This document shows positions 60,042-64,000 of a stretch of 64,000 nt of DNA, piece after piece (positions within the stretch are counted from its first letter, which is position 1; each line of letters starts with the position of its first letter). The stretch covers positions 1-64,000 of the forward strand of contig CAZGQS010000008.1 of NCBI GenBank assembly GCA_964527775.1, given 5' to 3'. The notes below the pieces were generated by a model. It was not told the DNA's origin, ran no database searches, and saw nothing but the letters and a program-made list of their open reading frames with translations. The DNA is from VMCP01 sp964527775. GTDB taxonomy: Bacteria > Bacteroidota > Bacteroidia > NS11-12g > UBA955. The position numbers and the translations under genes are program-made.

Positions 60042-63000
60042 ATGAAATTAAACTTATACAAAAAAATATTCCTTCTTGCCTTATTGTCAATTTCTTCTGT
60101 AGTGCTTCGAGCCACAGATTATTATTTGAGTCCTTCGGGTGATGATGCAAATAACGGCACGACGTTATCTACGCCTTGGAAAACATTGTCAAAAGCGGTA
60201 AGCGTTTTAGCTTCAAACGATAAATTATTCATCGCTGCTGGAAGTTACTCAGGAAGTTTGAATGTGGGTGTAACCCTTACTGTTTCTGTAGATGGAACTG
60301 TTAGAGTAGATCATCTTCGGATGAATGCAGGTTCATTGAGTTTGGAGGGTACGAATAGCGCACTATTAAACGTAAAAGATTCATTTGTTTTAACCAATGG
60401 AATTATCACCGTTAACTCTAGTTCTAGATTGCATGTATTAGCAACTTGTGGTTTAAAAGGTGGAAATAAGAATAGTTTCGTTATTGGTGGTTATGCGGTT
60501 CATAATGTAAATTCAGGTGGACGCAAATTTCTTTGGCACATTGGTGTTGCAAATCAATACAGACCCGTTCAAATGGAGGGATTTGATCAACCGTCGCCAT
60601 TAGATCATTGGTTTCATGCTGAATATATTTACACATCTCCTCCGTCATTGCCCACTTTGCCTTCAGCAACCAGAAATATTTCAAAAACTGGTTATTGGTT
60701 TGTGAAATCATCTGCAGGACCCACTGAGGCAAGGGCGTATGAAATGTCTTTTTATTATGATTCTGTAACGGCTGATGACGGTGTGTATGACGCTCCAAAG
60801 CTCCAGTTGCTTAATTCTAACGGCACCAAACCTTGGAACCTTAACAAAACAGGGGGCACCTTCGATCGCAAAGGTTATATTACTTCTAACACTACTGACA
60901 GTTTGAAATTTTACGTATTGGGAAATGCCAAAGGTGGGTCAACTTTTCAAGGTGGATCCAATACCTTAGGTGATAATACTAACCCTTTTGCAAAATTCAC
61001 TTTTGAAACTAAAGCATTGTGTGTGGGAGATACCTTTTATTTCAAAGACCAATCAAAAAATGCTTCAGGGGCTGTATATTCTTGGAAGTTTGGAGATGAG
61101 AGTTTGACTGGATCCTTGGCGGGTAAAAACGTGTTATCTACATCAGCCACGAGTAAAAATCCAGTGCATATTTACAATGGTGCTGGTAATTTCCGAGTGC
61201 GTCAAGAGATTAGAATAGCTGGTAATTTGATTGATACTTCAATTTTAATTTTATCTGTGGGTGTAAGACCCAAATTAACGGGTTTAAATGCCATTCAGTT
61301 TTATCGTTATCCTATGAATGCACTTGATACCTTTGATGATGCAACTATATGTCAAGGACAACGTTTTTGGGCCATCGACAACTATGACATTTCCTTTGGG
61401 TATAATCCCAACAATGATTATGTAACCAATTTAGAGTTGAAAGTGGTGGGTCCTACACCTGAGCCTAAGCTTCAAACAGTATTGCCGGTTCCTGGAATGG
61501 ATACTTTGAAATCTACCATTTCACAGCCAGGTGCTTATCAGATTTTCGCAACCCGCACTACCAACAAGGGTTGTAAGGCTTTTGACGTTACGGATTTGAT
61601 TATCTATGCAACCCCAGGTGTAGCATTTTCTTGGAGCAAGCAATGCGAAACTCCTCCCAATACCAAATTTTTAGTAACCAATATGACGGGAGACCCTTCT
61701 TTTACCAATAAAATCCAAAAATGGCGTTGGGAATATGAAGGTCAAAATATTACTGGAGACGTAGTAAAGAATCCATCAACAAGAAGTTATTTGTTTTCTG
61801 GCGGACACCCTGGTGTTAATATGGTCAAGTTGATCATGGAAACCAATTTTGGTTGTATTGATTCGTTCAGTGAAGCGGTTTATATTTATCCGAAGCCCAT
61901 CATTGGTTATCAGTTAGACAAATTGTGCGATGGCGAAGCAATGGAAGCAGATGCAACAAGTTCACAAATTAAATTTGGTGGAAGCATTGAAGACTATGTT
62001 TGGAAATTTGATGTTACGGGAGCTGGAATCGCCGATACAGGTAATCAAGTAACCTATCAATATCCTGGCCCAGGTCTTTATAGAAATACTTTGACGTTGT
62101 TTTCATATAACAATGGATTGCCTATTTGTAGGGCGGATTCAACTTTTACAGTGAGAATCCATCCCAAACCAACTCCAAGTTATCAAATCAAAGAAGTTTG
62201 TTTTGGTGATTCAACATCATTAAGGCGAGTTATTGATCGCTATCCGCACCGAGATAGTATGATATACTACTGGTTCTTGGATTACAATTATATTGGCAGC
62301 GATACCAATTTTAAATATAAATTGCCAAAGCCAGGAAATTACGCTTTAACCATGCGAGCTAGTTCTCTTGCTGGTTGTAGAGATTCCGCTGTTGGTGTTT
62401 TGAGATCTTTCTATGTTCCAGATGTATCGTTTAATTTGGATATGACCGTTCCTGGAAACGATACATTTCAATGTTTGAATTGGAACCGATTTACGTTTGA
62501 TTATAATTTCGGCTTAGATCCCTACGATACCATTAGAAATTCCTACTGGGATTTTGGAGACAGTGTGATAGAGTCGCCTGTGACCAATAATTATCATGGA
62601 TATACCAAAGCCGACACGTTTACCGTCAAATTATTTGTAGATAACGTGAACGGCTGCGCTGACAGTGCATATCAAACAGTTTATGTATGGCCTTCGCCTG
62701 TGGCTGGATTTACACACGAGGGAATTTGTATGCCAGACACCGTTGTTTTCACTGATACTATTTCAACTTCAGTGGAACCTATTGTTAAGCGATTTTGGGA
62801 TTTTGGAAACGGCAAAACTGATACGAATAATGTAAACATTGCACGGAATCTTTACATGAATGCCACACCTGTTACGGTGACGTATGTCATTACTACAGAT
62901 CATGGTTGTGTAGATTCGGCTGTGAAGGTTCTTGATTCATTGATAGATATCCCCAAAGCTAATTGGCAAATCATTGCGGGTAGCATGCCTTTATGTAAGG

Positions 63001-63677
63001 GTGATTCAGCTATCTTCCAAGTCTTGGGTGGTGATTCAGTGAGTTGGAAAGTAGATCTTGATACGGCGCGATCTAAAGCATTTAACAAATCTGGAACCTA
63101 TGTGTTCAGAGTGTATAACGGGCCGGGTACCTGTTTTGCATCTGATTCAGTTCAAGTATATGCATATTCACCTGCCGACATTCAAGCTTACGCTGATACG
63201 ACTATTTTCAGAGGACGTCAAGCTCAGCTTAGATTAAAAAATGCGTACAGTAACATTAAATGGTCTCCGGCAGATTTGCTACTTGACAGCATTAGTGATT
63301 TTGTTGTAACCAAACGTCTAACCGATAGTACCGTATTTTATGTTACGGCTTTAGATTCTAATGGATGTCCGGATTTGGACTCTGTAATTGTGAGAATCAT
63401 TGACCCGCCGTTGGTTAAAATTCCAAATATTATCACTCCAAGTGGAGACGATAAAAACCAGACTTGGAATTTGATTGACATTCCTGATTTGTTTCTATTT
63501 GATATTGTAATTTCAGATAGACAAGGAAAAAGAGTATATTCGACAAGTAATTATGACAATAATTGGGCAGCAACTGATCAAAATGGAAATCCTTTGCCTG
63601 ATGGAGTCTACTTCTATTATATGAAAAATCGTCAAACCAATCAGGTGTATAGAGGATACATTCAGGTTATTAAATAA
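60042..63677 (+). CDS. large PKD-domain protein with T9SS type B (gliding-type) C-terminal domain
   Basis: This 1211-aa surface protein has a signal peptide (ending LRATD) and a parallel beta-helix-like N-part (YYLSPSGDDANNGTTLSTPWKTLSKAV, DUF1565-like). Several PKD-type repeats follow (YSWKFGDESLTG, YWDFGDSVIESP, RFWDFGNGKTDTNNV), and the end is a gliding-motility-type C-terminal domain (IPNIITPSGDDKNQTWNLIDI, VISDRQGKRVYST, LPDGVYFYYMKN). It would be exported by T9SS and attached outside, possibly as an adhesin. The downstream gene is a PorP/SprF-like protein, the usual partner of type B substrates. A phased repeat array lies upstream. Confidence 0.8.
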   Translation: MKLNLYKKIFLLALLSISSVVLRATDYYLSPSGDDANNGTTLSTPWKTLSKAVSVLASNDKLFIAAGSYSGSLNVGVTLTVSVDGTVRVDHLRMNAGSLSLEGTNSALLNVKDSFVLTNGIITVNSSSRLHVLATCGLKGGNKNSFVIGGYAVHNVNSGGRKFLWHIGVANQYRPVQMEGFDQPSPLDHWFHAEYIYTSPPSLPTLPSATRNISKTGYWFVKSSAGPTEARAYEMSFYYDSVTADDGVYDAPKLQLLNSNGTKPWNLNKTGGTFDRKGYITSNTTDSLKFYVLGNAKGGSTFQGGSNTLGDNTNPFAKFTFETKALCVGDTFYFKDQSKNASGAVYSWKFGDESLTGSLAGKNVLSTSATSKNPVHIYNGAGNFRVRQEIRIAGNLIDTSILILSVGVRPKLTGLNAIQFYRYPMNALDTFDDATICQGQRFWAIDNYDISFGYNPNNDYVTNLELKVVGPTPEPKLQTVLPVPGMDTLKSTISQPGAYQIFATRTTNKGCKAFDVTDLIIYATPGVAFSWSKQCETPPNTKFLVTNMTGDPSFTNKIQKWRWEYEGQNITGDVVKNPSTRSYLFSGGHPGVNMVKLIMETNFGCIDSFSEAVYIYPKPIIGYQLDKLCDGEAMEADATSSQIKFGGSIEDYVWKFDVTGAGIADTGNQVTYQYPGPGLYRNTLTLFSYNNGLPICRADSTFTVRIHPKPTPSYQIKEVCFGDSTSLRRVIDRYPHRDSMIYYWFLDYNYIGSDTNFKYKLPKPGNYALTMRASSLAGCRDSAVGVLRSFYVPDVSFNLDMTVPGNDTFQCLNWNRFTFDYNFGLDPYDTIRNSYWDFGDSVIESPVTNNYHGYTKADTFTVKLFVDNVNGCADSAYQTVYVWPSPVAGFTHEGICMPDTVVFTDTISTSVEPIVKRFWDFGNGKTDTNNVNIARNLYMNATPVTVTYVITTDHGCVDSAVKVLDSLIDIPKANWQIIAGSMPLCKGDSAIFQVLGGDSVSWKVDLDTARSKAFNKSGTYVFRVYNGPGTCFASDSVQVYAYSPADIQAYADTTIFRGRQAQLRLKNAYSNIKWSPADLLLDSISDFVVTKRLTDSTVFYVTALDSNGCPDLDSVIVRIIDPPLVKIPNIITPSGDDKNQTWNLIDIPDLFLFDIVISDRQGKRVYSTSNYDNNWAATDQNGNPLPDGVYFYYMKNRQTNQVYRGYIQVIK

Positions 63678-63679
63678 GC

Positions 63680-64000
63680 ATGAAGAAACTATCAATTCTG
63701 TCGGTAATAGCCCTTTCTTCTGTGCAGGTTTTTGCGCAAATGGGTGCTAGAATTGACCAATTCTATCTAGACAGGTCATCGGTGATTCCTGCGGCAATTA
63801 CTGCTACTGATAAAGGTTATGTGTCATTGTACTACAATAAATTATTTATTGATGTTCCTGGGTCTCCTCAGCATACATTGTTCAATGCCGCGATGCCTCT
63901 TCCAAAGCAAAACACTGCGTTTGGTTTGTTTTACATGAAAGAGAACATTGCATTTTCGGAAATGCATAATGCTTATGCTACCTATGCGTATAAAATTCCA
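63680..64000 (+). CDS. PorP/SprF-like membrane protein, 3' end outside the window
   Basis: The visible 107 codons read as a signal peptide (MKKLSILSVIALSSVQVFAQ) followed by QFYLDRSSVIPAAITATDKGYVSLYYNK, LFIDVPGSPQHTLFNAAMPLPKQNTAFGLFYM. This pattern fits the PorP/SprF family, which supports secretion or attachment of type B T9SS substrates. It starts 2 nt after the preceding gene, so the pair is an operon. The gene continues past the window. Confidence 0.7.
   Translation, partial: MKKLSILSVIALSSVQVFAQMGARIDQFYLDRSSVIPAAITATDKGYVSLYYNKLFIDVPGSPQHTLFNAAMPLPKQNTAFGLFYMKENIAFSEMHNAYATYAYKIP

Overview
The window comes from a member of the Bacteroidota, most likely of the Flavobacteriia or a close relative. 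The evidence is several type IX secretion (T9SS) C-terminal sorting domains, a PorP/SprF-like protein beside a gliding-type C-terminal domain, Bacteroidota-restricted families (DUF4294, DUF4296, DUF3127, an E1 alpha/beta fusion, flavobacterial-type CrtD and CruF), and promoters of the TAnnTTTG type. The DNA is AT-rich, gene-dense and free of tRNA, rRNA, CRISPR arrays and recognisable insertion sequences. Two runs of 100 N show that it is a draft scaffold, probably a metagenome or short-read assembly.

Layout. 1-6.7 kb: Nfu-type Fe-S carrier, acyl-CoA synthetase, a carotenoid pair (crtD-cruF), a small lipoprotein, a mini T9SS protein, a GNAT acetyltransferase and a rhomboid protease. 6.7-15.1 kb: nucleoside-type MFS permease, gmhA, dsbD, a LysM glucosaminidase, aspartokinase, fructose-1,6-bisphosphatase and recO. 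15.2-20.7 kb: a four-gene heme-uptake operon on the minus strand (T9SS-sorted HmuY-like protein, TonB receptor, HmuY lipoprotein, His-rich PD40 protein). 20.8-37.3 kb: hscA-like Hsp70, an outer-membrane barrel, mtaB, lgt, DUF4294, a two-gene iron/heme ABC module without ATPase, ftsB-like, dnaN, the PLP-homeostasis protein, mutS2, folD, queE, a serine hydrolase and a T9SS surface protein. 37.3-42.1 kb: two unusual heptamer-repeat loci, each with a sequencing gap, around a formiminotransferase-cyclodeaminase, a phosphohexomutase and ychF. 42.1-49.7 kb: fused 2-oxoacid dehydrogenase E1, a coiled-coil/barrel protein, and an ECF sigma factor with an anti-sigma-like membrane/barrel protein and a T9SS protein downstream. 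49.6-64 kb: meaB, tsaD, giant tamB, a MacB-like permease, a TonB-type barrel, a DUF3127 protein, a PKD-rich T9SS type B protein and the start of a PorP/SprF-like partner.

Most genes are housekeeping or envelope functions. The features most worth a second look are regulatory or structural. (1) Two polarised elements are built of 7-nt units in strict register and fill intergenic space from gene edge to gene edge. (2) In at least eleven genes the TAnnTTTG promoter element lies only 4-7 nt before the start codon, implying leaderless transcripts. (3) Two intergenic regions carry 11-nt-phased GTCA direct repeats resembling Pho boxes. (4) An anti-sigma-like protein has no canonical start codon. (5) One HmuY-like heme protein is delivered by T9SS beside a classical HmuY lipoprotein.
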